From positions 57,109,864-57,173,863 of the forward strand of contig NC_052614.1 of the NCBI RefSeq assembly GCF_016545825.1: DNA of 64,000 nt, in the 5' to 3' direction. The notes beneath the pieces were generated by a model. That model was not told where the DNA came from and did not search any database. It was given only the letters and a program-made list of their open reading frames with translations. Origin of the DNA: Eucalyptus grandis (Eukaryota; Streptophyta; Magnoliopsida; Myrtales; Myrtaceae). Below, piece by piece: positions 36,467-48,834 of the stretch (within the stretch, counting starts at the first letter, position 1; every line of letters starts with the position of its first letter). The position numbers and the translations under genes are program-made.

Positions 36467-37307
36467 ATGTCGACCTCAGTGTTTCAAATTCTTCTGTTTC
36501 TGGTTTCCCTCACGTTACAAGCATCAGGTGCTGCACCTGGACTTGCGAAGCCTAACTGTGCTGAAACATGCGGGGACGTCACCATTCCCTTCCCCTTCGG
36601 AATAGGAGCCAAGTGTTTCTTGGATGAATGGTACCAGATCGTCTGCCAACAAAACAACACGGTTCCCATTCTGAAGAAGATTGGATTGCGAGTTCTCAAC
36701 ATTTCACTCCCCGATGGAGACGTGGATGGCATGATTAACGTTAGTCTTCCTGTAATTTACTCAAATGCAAGCTGCGGGGGTGACGGACGTGCTGCGCGGG
36801 TAAGCTTGGAAGGAAGTCAATTTGTCTTCTCCCGGACAAGGAATGTCTTTACATTGGTCGGTTGCAACACCCTGGCCACAGTGGATACCACAAATTCAGC
36901 TGTTGTCGGTTGCAGGTCGAGATGTGCTGGAACCAACACCAGCATTAGCAGGAATGGTGATTGTTCCGGGAGGGATGGCTGCTGCCAGACTATGCTCCCT
37001 CGTAACCTTCAGGGCTTTAGTGTGGATTTCAAAGAAGAAGGTGGACATGAGGGGTGCAAGTACGCTTTCTTGAGGTCTGACTTTACAAGCTTATATGATC
37101 TGAAAGTGAACAAGACGGTTCCAGCGGTGCTGGAATGGGGGATTGCGAACGATACTTACTATGGACGCGAGCTTACCAGGCAGTCAGAGACTTCTTATCC
37201 TTCCATATGTCGCGCACACAGCGTTGACAACAGTGAAATGCTATTTACACAGTGCTATTGCACACAGGAGTATGGTGGTAACCCATATCTTATGGAAGGA
37301 TGCAAAG
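36467..37307 (+). CDS. WAKL copy 2: intact ectodomain exon (5' exon of a WAK-like receptor kinase)
   Basis: WAK-like receptors sit in the plasma membrane and bind cell-wall pectin through an N-terminal cysteine-rich domain. This open exon starts at ATG 36467; the longer frame from 36362 reads through the TATA region and is unlikely to be used. It begins with a signal peptide (SVFQILLFLVSLTLQASGA, residues 2-20). The galacturonan-binding-type domain opens with CAETCGDVTIPFPFGIG and includes NASCGGDGR, VGCNTLAT and GDCSGRDGCCQTML. The C-terminal part has CKYAFLRSDF, VLEWGIAND and a Cys-rich end (CYCTQEYGGNPYL..GCKG). It ends at a good donor (GT at 37308) in phase 1, the phase accepted by the exon at 38953. 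There are no stops. The linked kinase exon is broken, so at best the product is a secreted or soluble ectodomain. Confidence 0.87.
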
Positions 37308-37730
37308 GTAACCTATTCAATGCTATCACGTTCTATATTTTTTATTTTGATATATACTAGGGAATGTGCTTTCACATTCCGTATTTAGGGGCATCATACA
37401 GTGAAGCGGTTTATTCATTTCCAGATTTTTCTGAGAAGAATGCATTCACACTGTGTAATGATTGCATACATGCTTTTCTACCTTCTTTTTGTTAGTTTTT
37501 CTGCCCAAGATTACACAAAGTGAATGCACTTTCGAACAAAATCGATCAAATTACATTGATAATAATTTACTGGAATTACAGGTGAACAGGACAGTCCTTT
37601 AGTTACAAGTACAATATTTTAGCCATGGAATTAACAATTTATGAGGAAATGCAACCTACTAGTTTCCGTAATTTTACTCAAGGAGATCGGTTTCGCTGTT
37701 AATATATTTGCTTCTGGTTTCACAACGATC
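37308..37730. other. Intron after WAKL copy 2, joined to a promoterless ectodomain copy
   Basis: This sequence is homologous to 38585-38945, the intron after copy 3 (shared CAGATTTTTCT, ATGCACTTT and the TTACTGGAATTACAGGTGAACAGGACAGTCC-type block). It then switches within about 40 bases (near TTGCTTCTGGTTTC) into the signal-peptide part of an ectodomain exon. The join marks an unequal exchange. Confidence 0.7.
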
Positions 37731-38584
37731 AGGAGCTGCACCTGAACCATCAGGAGCACCACCTCCAAGCCATTACTGTGCTGAAACATGCGGGAACGTC
37801 ACCATTCCCTTCCCCTTCGGAATACGAGCCGAGTGTTTCTTGGATATCTGGTACCAGATCGTCTGCCAACAAAACAACATGGTTCCCATTATGAAGAAGA
37901 TTGGATTGCGAGTTCTCAACATTTCACTCCCTGATGAAGACGTGAATAGCGGCATGATTAACGTTAGTCTTCCTGTGATTTACTCAGATGCAAGGTGCGG
38001 GGGTGACGGACGTGGTGCAATGGTAAGCTTAAAAGGAAGTCAATTTGTCTTCTCCCAGAAATGGAACATCTTTACAGTAGTCGGCTGCGACACTCTAGTG
38101 ACAGGGAATAGTACAGAATCAGCTGTTTTCGGATGCCGGTCGAAATGTGCCGGAACCAACTTCACCATTAGCAAGGATAGTGCTTGTTCCGGGAGGGACG
38201 GATGCTGCCAGAGTTTGCTCCCCTTGAACCTGCAGGATTTTGGTGTGAATTTCGAAGAAGAAGGTGGACATGGGGGGTGCAAGTACGCTTTCTTTAGGTC
38301 TGATTTTACAGGTGTTTATGATTTGAGATTGAGTGATACGGTTCCAGTGGTGTTGGAATGGGGGATTGCAAACGATACCAACTATGCAATTGACCGTATC
38401 CGGCAAGGTTACTACGATGATTCTTTCCACTGTATAAGTGTAGAAAATTCGGCCCGTAGAGGAAGTGGAAGTATATATGATTGATATGGAAGCTACAGCT
38501 TCAATAATGGTGAAATGCTATTTATGGAGTGCCATTGCACTAGGGGGTATCGTGGTAACGCCTATGTTGATGGAGGATGCAAAG
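37731..38584 (+). pseudogene. WAKL copy 3: second ectodomain exon, no promoter or start
   Basis: The frame runs from GAAPEPSGAPPP through CAETCGNVTIPFPFGI, CGGDGRGAMVSLKGSQF, CSGRDGCCQSLLPLNL and CKYAFFRSDF, like copy 2. It has no ATG and no promoter because the upstream sequence is an intron of the copy 2 type. A TGA at about 38482 (after GSGSIYD) interrupts the last 35 codons, which continue in the same frame to CKG and a donor at 38585. It could only be expressed if spliced as an internal exon, which the TGA would cut short. A tandem duplicate of the ectodomain exon, now a pseudo-exon. Confidence 0.82.
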
Positions 38585-38952
38585 GTAACATATTTCATGC
38601 TATCACATTGGGAATTTAAGTGCACCATACAGCAAAGTGGCTTGTTCATTCCTAGATTTTTCTCTAAAAAGAATTCATTCACGCTATTTAATGATCACAT
38701 ATATGATTTTATTTTTTATTTTTTGCCCAAGAATGCACAAAGCGAATGCACTTTTAAACAAAATTGAACTTATTATATTGATAAAAATTTACTAGAAATA
38801 AAGGGGAACAGGACAGTCCTTTTGTTACAAGCACGATATTTTAGCCCTAGAATTAGCAATTTTATGAGGAAATGCGACCTACTAGCCTCCTTAATTTTGC
38901 TCAGGATGATGGTTTTTGCTGCTAATATATTTATGATACCATTTGTCATCAG

Positions 38953-39048
38953 CCGAATGTGATCCAAAGCGGTGCCCCGGGACTTGTGTGTACAAACGGG
39001 GCTCCTTTCGCTGCGTCGGTGGTGGAAAGACCAAGTTCATTCTTATTG
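38953..39048 (+). CDS. WAKL cysteine-rich (EGF-like remnant) exon
   Basis: Acceptor CATCAG ends at 38952 and the donor GT is at 39049. In phase 1 after GCKG of the upstream exons it reads AECDPKRCPGTCVYKRGSFR then CVGGGKTKFILIG. The cysteine spacing is that of the short EGF-like segment found before the membrane helix in WAK-like proteins. It has no stop and links the ectodomain exon to the kinase exon. Confidence 0.75.
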
Positions 39049-39686
39049 GTAAGCAGATCTTTTAACCTAGAATTTTAGACCGCTTCATTCTGGAGAATTG
39101 CTAGAAAAAGAACAGCATAGCATAAATTATGTTCAGAAAAGTACATAAATAAGATTTACATTACCCTTCGTTCTAACATGATTGCTTGGTAATGATTATA
39201 GATAAGTTTCCATCAATAGTATCTATCAGGACAACCTCAAAACTTTCTTCGTGCACGAATACTTATATTTGATGGCTAAGACAGCACTTAGAACTTTTCT
39301 AATGTTGCCGCTTCAGATCTATCAAAAGATGACCAAGGTTCCTACTTACTCTTGTCGTATTTGAATTGGAATTATTACAATCATAATCAAGATGAATGCT
39401 GGTAGGAATATTTTCACTTTCATCAATGGTTTTCTCATTTCCTAGTAAGGAAGATTAGTTGTACAATCCAGATGTATGTATAAAAATATCACTTGATGGA
39501 ACTTAGCAGGAGACAAATTAATTATTCAAGATTGTTAAGAAAAATCCACATGAAAGGAGCTCAGGTTAATCACTCTTATATGATTTCCTCTTAATGAGAT
39601 TCACTAAAATATTTTATGATAAGACCTTATAGATAAAAGAAGGGTGCATTTTTTGGACTTTTGCCCCTTAATTTTTTGTAATGCAG

Positions 39687-40683
39687 GGGTTGGGGCAAGC
39701 CTTGGGGCACTACTTTTGTGTCTTGTCTTTGGGGGCTGTACAAATACATCAAGAAGAGAAAAGAAATCAAGCTTAAAGAGAAGAACTTCACACGTAATGG
39801 CGGTCTTTTGTCGGAAAGTGAGCTATCTTCTGAAGGCCATGTTAAGAAAAACAAATTGTTCAACTCCAAGGATCTAGAAAAGGCTACTAACAATTTCAAC
39901 GAGGATAGGATACTTGGGCGAGGTGGACAGGGTACCGTTTACAAAGGAATGTTAACAGATGGAAAAATAGTTGCTATTAAGAAATCAAAAGCAATAGACG
40001 AGGGCAAAGTCGAACAATTTATAAATGAAGTCATCATTCTCTCACAGATCAACCATAGGAATATCGTTAAGCTATTGGGGTGTTGCTTGGAGACAGAAGT
40101 CCCACTTTTAGTATACGAGTTTATACCAAATGGGACTCTATACCAATATTTGCATGACCCAAAGGAAGAGTATCATGGGACACATGCCTATGATTTGCAA
40201 CTGAAATTGCAAGAGCCTTATTCTACTTGCATTCAGCAGCCTCAATTCCCATTTATCATCGAGACATCAAGTCCACTAATATCCTCTTGGATGAGAAATA
40301 TCGGGCCAAAGTGGCAGATTTTGGTACTTCCAAGTCTGTTTCCCTCGATCAAACTCATGTAACCACGTTGGTGCAAGGGACTTTTGGCTACCTAGATCCC
40401 GAGTATTTCCAATCAAGTCAATTTACAGACAAAAGCAATGTGTATAGCTTCGGAGTTGTTCTTGTTGAACTCTTAACGGGACAAGAGCCAATCTCGTCGC
40501 TAAGGGAACAAGAAGGCAGAAGCCTTGCGACCTATTTCATAATTTCGATGGAAGAAAATCGGTTGTTCAACATTGTAGATGCTCAAGTTTTGAAAGAAGG
40601 TAAGAAGGAAGAGATTGCATCAATTGCTAACCTTGCAAAAAGATGCTTGAACTTGAATGGGAGGAACCGGCCTACAATGAAAG
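39687..40683 (+). pseudogene. WAKL membrane/kinase exon, frameshifted and truncated by an insertion
   Basis: The exon starts after GCAG at 39686 with [13 protein letters not shown] (membrane helix). One base is lost near 39725, so the cytoplasmic part ([18 protein letters not shown]) is in another frame. The Ser/Thr kinase domain shows the glycine loop [11 protein letters not shown], the catalytic lysine in VAIKKSK, and [12 protein letters not shown] second disruption at about 40165-40190 combines a small deletion with TGA. In the next frame come [13 protein letters not shown] (40254 on), [20 protein letters not shown], and GRNRPTMK. The reading ends abruptly at 40683, where TGTTGGG of an LTR-like sequence begins, so the C-terminus is missing. 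Catalytic residues are present but cannot be made as one protein. Confidence 0.88.
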
Positions 40684-42160
40684 TGTTGGGATTATCGGAT
40701 TCCCAAAAACCGGATTCGACACTAAATCGAACCCCTAAAAACGAATGCGGAAGACAAGCCCGGGAAAAACATGTATCACCGATCCTAAAGCACACCACGG
40801 AATTGAGCGTACCTTGTTAGCCACAGATTAAACACCGACGCCGATAAGAGGAAAAGAAAAACGATCCTGTTCGATCCGATGACGTCGATTAGCCTTGAAG
40901 GGAAGACGGCGTCGCCTTAAGCTTTTGGTTTTCTTTTGGAGGGAGAGAGGAGAGACGAACATACGTTGAAAATGCCAAAAGGTGTCTTCGTCTCTCTCTT
41001 TCCTCCCTTATATACGTTCTCTCAAAAATAGAAACGTACCCCTTCATCATATCCCTCCATCCATGGGCCCTAATCCTGTGGGCCGGGCTTTCAGGCCCAA
41101 CATGGGCGGACGGGCCTTAAGCCCATCACATAAAACCATCATCTCCCATTCGCACATGGTGGGCCGAACAAGATTCTCTTTACCTCTCTTCAACATTCAT
41201 ACCGGTGAATAATCCGTGCGACCAGCATACTTTGAGGCTCGTTGCTATACATCTGTTAGGAATATATAACAGCTCATAATGGGCATCACACTTTGAGTAG
41301 ATTTTGTATGCAGTACCCTAGATCGATCAATCACATTTATATCTCTCTTGATCTCTTTTAAACAATGAGTATATATATATATTGTATTCACAATTATAAT
41401 TATCACAAAGATAGTCATAATTGGTCGACCAGTGAATACAAAAAAATGCAATGTGATTCTCCAAATTCGATCTTCCTCTTCCCTTCAAACTCTCAATTTC
41501 AGTTCAGCTTGCTTTTCTAGAAATGCCCCATTAGATCGAATCAATTCATGACCATTGGTAACATCCTAAGATAGCAAATACTAAATAGAAATCTTGATAA
41601 TAAGTAAGAGTCCTGAGGGCACTAAAATTGAGGAACTCTTTTCCTCAAGAGTCTCACACGGCATAAAAGTTGAGATCAAACTTTTGCCACTCTTATTGGT
41701 CGTCTCATACATACGTAGTATGAAATACGTATTACGGTATTAACTCCTTTCCCATGGAGCGCATGTCTACACCTTTCAATACCGTACAGATGATAGTTCA
41801 GACATACCCAATGTGTAACTTGAGTTCACGTATCTACTCTTCACAAAATTCATCAGAACTCACATCTGGCATCTTAGACAGATAAAGTAAAATATGTGGG
41901 ATATTCTACTTTCGGACATAGTAAGTATTATGTCCTCATCTTAACACTCAGTTAAGGCGACACACGTATTTTAAGCTTGAGCTCTCGATTATCACCTAGA
42001 TAATAAGCTTAAAACCAGTCTCATCTCTATTTATCACACAGTAAGTAGAGGCGATTACCCGTGTGAGTGGGTCAATCTTATATCTGTCCGACATACTTTC
42101 TCAACTTAAAGTAATGCACTGAGCATTAAGATGCATAAAGATCAAACAAAGATTCATAGG
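40684..42160. mobile_element. LTR-like sequence interrupting the WAKL kinase
   Basis: Sequence starting TGTTGGGATTATCGG abuts the kinase reading frame at 40683/40684. It includes a CT-rich leader, a TATATA box (about 41011) and GGGCC-rich stretches typical of plant LTRs. A second LTR-like start, TGTTAGGAATATATAACA, lies at 41254. Two nested elements are therefore possible: one starting at 40684, and the minus-strand Copia element ending at 41254. I could not find the matching LTR at the other end, which is near the N gap. Confidence 0.55.
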
Positions 42161-42184
42161 CATTAACAATGAAAAAACACATGT

Positions 42185-45100
42185 TCATAAATGTGAACAA
42201 ATCAGGGAAATTACAATCCAAGTACATCGTAGTCTACGCAATCCTAGAGATTTTACATGACCACAAAACACATCTCTAGGTATTGGCTTTGTCATAGGAT
42301 CTGCTACCATTCTATGCGTAGATATGTACATAAGTTCACATCCTTCGTGTAACCATATCTTTGACAAAGTTATATTTGGTATTTATATGTTTGGTCTTGC
42401 CATAATATTTTGGATCTTTGGTGTACGCTATAGCTGCTTGGCTATCACGTTAACCAATAATGGATTTGCAGCTTTCTCAATAACACCTAAATGATCCAAA
42501 AATCTCTTAAGCCAAACTCCTTCTTGTACCGCTGTTGGATAATGCCACGAACTCAGCTTCTATCGTGGACAAGGCTATACACGTTTGCTTCTTACTACTC
42601 CATGATATGGCACCATTGTTCAATAAGAAAACAAATCCAGAGGTAGATTTTCTTTCATCTAAATCTCCTCCCCAATCAGCATCTCGAATAGCCTTCAAGT
42701 CGCAGATCCTTTCCTTGGTAATTCAACTTGTAATCTGCGGTTCCTTCGATACCTCGGTATTCTCTTAACGGCTTCCCAATGTGCTGGACCTGGATTGGAT
42801 TGGTATCTACTTACCATTCCAACTACAAAACATATGTCGGGTCTTGTACACATCATAGCATACATCAAGCTCCCAACAGCACTAGCATAAGAAATATGTT
42901 TCATTTGTTCCTTCTCTTGTGGAGTCCCTGGACACAGTCTATGGCTCAATCCTTCACCTTTTGCAATAGAAGTGTCTATAGATTTACAATCTTACATACG
43001 AAATCGTTCAAGAACCTTATTTATATATGTTTCTTGCGAAAGAGACAACGATCTCTTGAAATCTTAATTCCAAGAATGTATGCAGCCTCACCCATATCTT
43101 TCATCTCAAAGTTGGAAGACAAACCAACTCTTTGACAGTATTAACAAACTCCATATTGCTTCCGGCAATCAATATATCATCAACATATAATGATATGATC
43201 ACAAATTGATCATTGGATCTTTTGATATATACACAATGATCCTCATCAATCATTGTAAAATCATATGTCATTACGGCATTATGAAAATGTATATACCATT
43301 GTTTCGATGACTGCTTGAGGCCATATATCGATCTCAAAAGTCGACATACATTTTCTTTTCGCCTTTCACTATGAAACTAGCGTTGTTCCATATATTTTTC
43401 TTCCTCTAATTCTCCATTGAGGAAAGCAGTCTTTACATCCATCTGATGTAACTCAAGATCCATACTAGCCACTATTGCCAAAATAATGCGAATCGAGGTA
43501 AATCTCACTACAGGAGAAAATGTATCTTCATAATCAATTCATTCCGTTGATTATACCCCACAAGGCGAGCCTTATGCCTTTCTATCGAGCCATCAGCCTT
43601 TCGCTTTATTTTGAGAACCCACTTGTTCCCAATAGTTCCTGCGGCCCTTTTGGAAAATCAACTAGTTTCCAAACTTGGTTTGATTTCATTGACTCCATTT
43701 CCTCTTCCATTGCATGAATCCATTTTTCCTTACTAGGCAATTCGAGCCTCATTAATATTTCTTGGCTCATCCTCATCTTGCGAAGCAATCATAAAGTTCC
43801 CCTTCAATGTCAAAACGTCGACGGGGAATACTTTGGCGACTTGTTCGCCGTATGGGAGATTGTACACTTTGCACATCATTCCCCATTATGCTCCCACTTG
43901 GATTAGATAATGATGATGTCGTCTTATCATGTGGTTGTAATTGAGAATGAGTTGAATTCAATTCATCACTTCTCATATTACTCCCACTTGGACAAACTCC
44001 ACTAATATCATTATCTTGATCCAAGGTCTCAAATATGGAGTAATCTTCCCTATTTCGCCCTTCTTAGGAAATTCATCCTCTAAGAATGTGACATCTCGTG
44101 ATTCAAATTCAGTTATACTCCCACTTTCCTTCTCACCTATGAACACATACCCTTTCGAATGTTCGGAGTATCTTATGAAAATACTTTTCTTTCCTCTCGG
44201 GACCCAATTTCCCAAACTTGTGAGAGGATTCATGAGTATAGACAGCATAACCCCATGGCTTAAGAAAACTTAAGTCTGGTTTTCTACCTGTCCATAACTC
44301 ATATGGAGTGGAAGTAACTGATTTGGAAGGCACCCGGTTAAGTATATAGGCAGCAATTAACAACGCATCACTCCAAAAAGTAATAGGTAAGTTAGCATGC
44401 GCCATCATGGACCTAACCATTTCCAGTATGATTCTGTTTCTTCTCTCCGCAACACCATTTTGTTGAGGAGTATATGGAATAGATAACTTGCCTTTCTATT
44501 CCTTTTTCATCACATAATTTTCTGAACTCATCGATAAATATTCTCGACCTCGATCGGATCTCAATGCTTTTATTTTCTTGTCTAATTGATTTTCTACCAA
44601 GTTCATAAACCTTTTGAAACAACTTAATGCTTTAGATTTATGAGAAATCAAATAGACATATCCAAATTGAGTATAATCATCTATAAAAGTGATGAAATAA
44701 ACAGCCCCATGCCTTCCTCTCACATTCATTGGACCACGTTTATCGAATGAATTAAATGCAGAAGAAATTCAGCTCTTTTACCTTTTCCAAATGGTTTCCT
44801 TGTCGTTTTCCCTTCTAGGCAATGCTTACATAGGGGCAAATCGACTTTTTCAATATTGCCCAACAAGCCCTCTTTGGCTAGTCTATTCATATGCTGTTGG
44901 CCAATATGACCAAGTCTAGCATGCCACACATTCACATCATTATCATACGAATTAGGAGACGTGAGAAGGGAATAACAAACATTTGCATTAACATAGTCAA
45001 TATCTAATACAATGAAACCATCCAGAAAATAACCACAACCATAGTAATTTGTATCCAAAAACAAATCCACACCTCTATTATGGAAGTTCATATTGAAACC

Positions 45101-46252
45101 TAGCTTTACCAACACTAAAATGTACACTAAATTCCGACGAATATCCGAGCAAACAATACATCATGTAGGAACAGTGCGTCCACCATGCATGTTCGGTTAG
45201 CGGTGCCAATTCCTTTCACTTCAGCTGGAGTTGTTTCCCACATAGATCCACTTAGTTCCGGTTGGTACTGCGGAATTCTACGAAGGATCCTCTATCCTTC
45301 GCTACATGGTCCGTCGCTCTGAATCTACAACCAAAGGATTAGATTCGTTAAGAATACGAAATCGACACAAAAGCAAAATTCTGAAAAAGTACAAGGGGTG
45401 TTTACCTTCTTTGGCTCACGACAATCGCGAACATAGTGACCCTTCTTGTCACAAAGTAGTAGCATTTCACCCTTGTAAGCTTCTTCATGTAGGACGCTTT
45501 CCTCTTTCATGTTGGTTAAACTTGGGTTTCTTCCTTGAAGGACTTGCTTCCTTGCCTTTTCCTTTATCAAACCAGTTAGACGTTTGCGTTGGAGCTCGAA
45601 GCTCCATGTGAGCTAGAACTAGCATGATAGAGTTCAAATTCCGACAGCGCGAGGCGGTCCTCTTCCAGCTCAAGATGACGCCTTGCATCCTCAAAGGTTT
45701 TGATATTTTCATTATGGGTCGGTGCACCTTTTATATACTCCCAACTCTGAGGCAAGGAACGAATCACTGCTTGCACTTACTGCTCATCAGTGAGGACATG
45801 GCCAGCATCTTTCAGCTCATTAATCATGTTTGACATCTTTCTAAGATGTTGCTTCATGGTCTGACCATGAGGCTTCTTATAAGAGTCAAACCTAATAGTG
45901 AGCTGCCTCAGTCTAGTCACCGAAGTATGACCAAATCTCATTGCCAATGCTTCCCATATTTCCTTGGCATTGTCAAAACGCCTAAACTCTCGCATGACGT
46001 CATTTTCCATGCTGCTCAGCAACGTGATGCGAGCAAGAGAGTTCTTTCTTTTCCATGCAGCAAAGCTTCCTTATCTCTTTTGTCAGGCGTGATGTTTCCT
46101 TATTCAGGTTCTACCATGGTCGGGTTAAGAGCTTCTAGTGCCTCACTGCTCTTCCAGCACATATTGTATTTTCATGTGCCATATTTCATAGTTGTCATCA
46201 TTGAGCTTTTCACCTTTGTTCAGCTCGACAACTATGCTCTTTGTGGCTGAAG
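42185..46252 (-). mobile_element. Ty1/copia retrotransposon gag-pol, decayed
   Basis: Minus-strand frames in the Copia order: gag from about 46252 (ATKSIVVELNKGEKL) with GDKKGHYV-type zinc knuckle near 45430 (CDKKGHYVRDC); GAG-pre-integrase near 44920 (WHARLGHIGQQHMNRL, then CKHCLEGK); integrase about 44729-44200 (FITFIDDYTQFGYVYL, PQQNGVAERRNR region, YELWTGRKP); reverse transcriptase about 43788-43100 (IYGLKQSSKQW, LYVDDILIAGS); RNase H about 42700-42500 (STSGFVFLLNNGAISWSSKK) and the C-terminus (MVADPMTKPI). Reading is broken by many stops and frameshifts (for example stops near 45780 and 44496), so it is not autonomous. Confidence 0.9.
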
Positions 46253-46919
46253 CCATTGATCCGAACACATCGATATATATGCACGAATTATTAATGCTTA
46301 TCATTTATGCATCCTTTTTGCACAGACCCATCATATTAATGAATAATTTCAAGTAAGGTTTCAGAATCAAAAGGTCACTATGTTTCCAATCATCTTCCAA
46401 AAATCCTAACTTAAAACTATCATTAATATAATTGTTTTATGCAAAATAAATTCTATGAAGCTACAAAAACTTCTATGAACTACCCACAACCCGCAATAAT
46501 GAAAGCAAATAATATTTGACATCCAATAGAATAATAATGCTTTCACATAATACAACTAACATATCGGTTGCTACATCAACAACAATCGGTAGTAAACATT
46601 ACATAAGATGTCCACAAAGCACACTTAACAAAGACCAGCCTATACATCTAACACCAAGTCAAGTACAATCGGGAAAGATCCTCTTTGTTCAATTTCTTGA
46701 TTTTTTCCCTTGTTACAATCCAATAATATTCATTTATAAAATCCATCATAATTTTCCTATATGAGGCAGCTTTGTTGACATCTCAAATGCGATTCAACAC
46801 TCCTTGCCATTCTCGTGGAAGGGTGTTCATGAAAAATCGCACCATCTCGGGATGTGGCATAGGACGACCATTCCATATGACCTTTGAATTTTCCCGTTGA
46901 CTTCAAGGACGTCATCAAT
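46253..46919 (-). mobile_element. Retroelement flank, second gag-like trace
   Basis: This stretch lies upstream of the Copia gag on the minus strand and should hold the leader and 5' LTR, but no matching LTR is recognisable. The last 170 bases before the gap read a minus-strand trace with FMNTLPREWQGV, a word seen in plant retroelement proteins, possibly from another element. Confidence 0.35.
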
Positions 46920-47019
46920 NNNNNNNNNNNNNNNNNNNNNNNNNNNNNNNNNNNNNNNNNNNNNNNNNNNNNNNNNNNNNNNNNNNNNNNNNNNNNNNNN
47001 NNNNNNNNNNNNNNNNNNN
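46920..47019. other. Assembly gap (100 N)
   Basis: Exactly 100 N bases, a conventional scaffold gap of unknown true length. Relations across it are unproven. It probably hides the far end of the Copia element and possibly the missing end of the WAKL kinase. Confidence 0.99.
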
Positions 47020-47329
47020 ATAAATTTCAGATTATACATATATAATGGATTATTTGATCTAATTATCGCATTAATGAGCTATGGAGAAACTAATGTCAAC
47101 TGATTTGATCACACTTGTACAAAGGGAAAAAAAAGCTAATTAGATTCTATCAACTGTCGCTACAATGGAAAATGAATGATGAATAAGGAGCAACTAATTC
47201 GTGTTATATACGTTTGATACTATGATGATCCATCTCTTGTAACTTGTTAGCATCTACCCAAAACAATACGTAAAATAAGCATGAGTGCAATATGAATAGG
47301 TACTATTGTGCTAGTAGAGAAAGAAAGAA

Positions 47330-47705
47330 ATTTTAGGGATAAGTTCACTAGAAATCCTAAAACTTATCATAAAAGTACAATTGAGTTCTAAAACTTTCAA
47401 AAATACAATTAAATTCTAAAACATATTATGAAAGTATAATCGAATCTTAAAACTTTCAAAAGTACAATCAAAACCTAAAATTCACGAAAGTACAATCAAG
47501 TTCTAAAACTTTCAAAAAATGCTATCAACAGAAAAACTTGATTTGATCAATTTGACAAATTTTATGACTTCGTTGCACTTTTTAAAAGTTTGATTCAATT
47601 ACACTTTCATAACAAGTTTTAGGACTCCATTGCACTTTTTGAAAGTTTTAGGACTAAATTGCATTTTGTTAAAATTTTTAGGACTTTTAATATACATATC
47701 CCTAA
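47330..47705. mobile_element. Fold-back element with internal short repeats
   Basis: The left half repeats words like CCTAAAAC...AAAGTACAATC several times. The right half carries their complements (GATTCAATTACACTTT, GTTTTAGGACT). The ends AGGGATAAGTTC and ATATCCCT are roughly inverted. No protein is encoded. Confidence 0.65.
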
Positions 47706-48834
47706 AATTTAAAAGAAAGTCTTGTGTGTTAGAGTAAGCCATGCTTCCTTTTTTGGCCAAGTATCCTCCTTTCTTTAGCTACACAATGTCCGCCCTTTTA
47801 AAGCTGTCATTTTTTGTTGCATCTTAATTACATTGCTCATGCACTGTGTCTCGTCCTCTCACTTTATGGACAAAGACTGAAGGCGGAGAAAGGTCCACAG
47901 CTAGGAGGACGAGCGAAGAATCTCGCGACAGGGGACCAGGGCAGGTGAGTGATTAATTGAGATGATTGTGAGCCGATTCTCTTCTTTCTTCTCCCGGGTC
48001 GCTGATTTGTGTCCTTACATTAGTCGCTTATCTCTACTACCTTTTGGTGTTGGATATCTGTGGTTCATAAAGCAATCTTTCCTCCCTCTTTTGAGGTTGT
48101 TCCCATTTTCTGTTGTACTTAAATTACTCAGGTTGCATATTTTTTCTATTTTAGTCATTTATCTCTACTTGCTTTTTTTGTGTTGGATAGTTTTGGTTCT
48201 TCAATATTGCCTATAAACTCATTTAATCATTCTTTAAATATTAATTTAAAAGAATTGCTTTTGTAGATAAGATAGTAAATGATATATTACAAATTATAGA
48301 TTTTGAAAACATTGCTTGTAACCACCGCGTTAGATGATACTGCGAGATTTAATTCTCAATCATACGAGACGAGATGGGTATGAGTTGCATTACTTTTACT
48401 AAGGTGAAATTGACTCTGGTTGACTAGAACTCCTACATGACGCTAATTCCACATCGTCCCCAAGATCCTCCTCACACGCACTCATTTACTAATTCCTCTG
48501 CTCGACTTCTTTACTTCCCTCACTCCATCTGTCTAATTATAGGAGAAGAGAAAAGGCCTGCAGGATTTGTAGACCTTTCTCTTTTAGGTTTTCATTTACT
48601 TAAAATATCAAATATCAGTTCTGTCAAATTCAACACACGTACAAACACTTGCTGGTAAGCTCTCATCCTCAAGTGTTCCCGTATTTATTCGGAATCAGGT
48701 ACCTAATTTTTATTTCCTTTCACCTTTCTTTAGCGATCTGGGACTTTTACTTATAGTGGTTGGAGAGAAGGTGGTCCTTGTTGGGCTAAAAGGGATTTAT
48801 TTTGACGTTGCTCTGGCTGTTGTTTTGGTGACAG
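47706..48834. other. Upstream region of the HMA gene
   Basis: No coding motif. A purine-rich stretch ending GGGCAG with a good donor (GTGAGT at 47946) could be a non-coding first exon. ATG codons between it and 48835 do not join in frame to the HMA exon by obvious splice sites. Confidence 0.35.

Noticed and set aside
46827..47103. Open frames spanning the run of N
   Set aside because: They exist only because N codons are not stops. The gap length is nominal.
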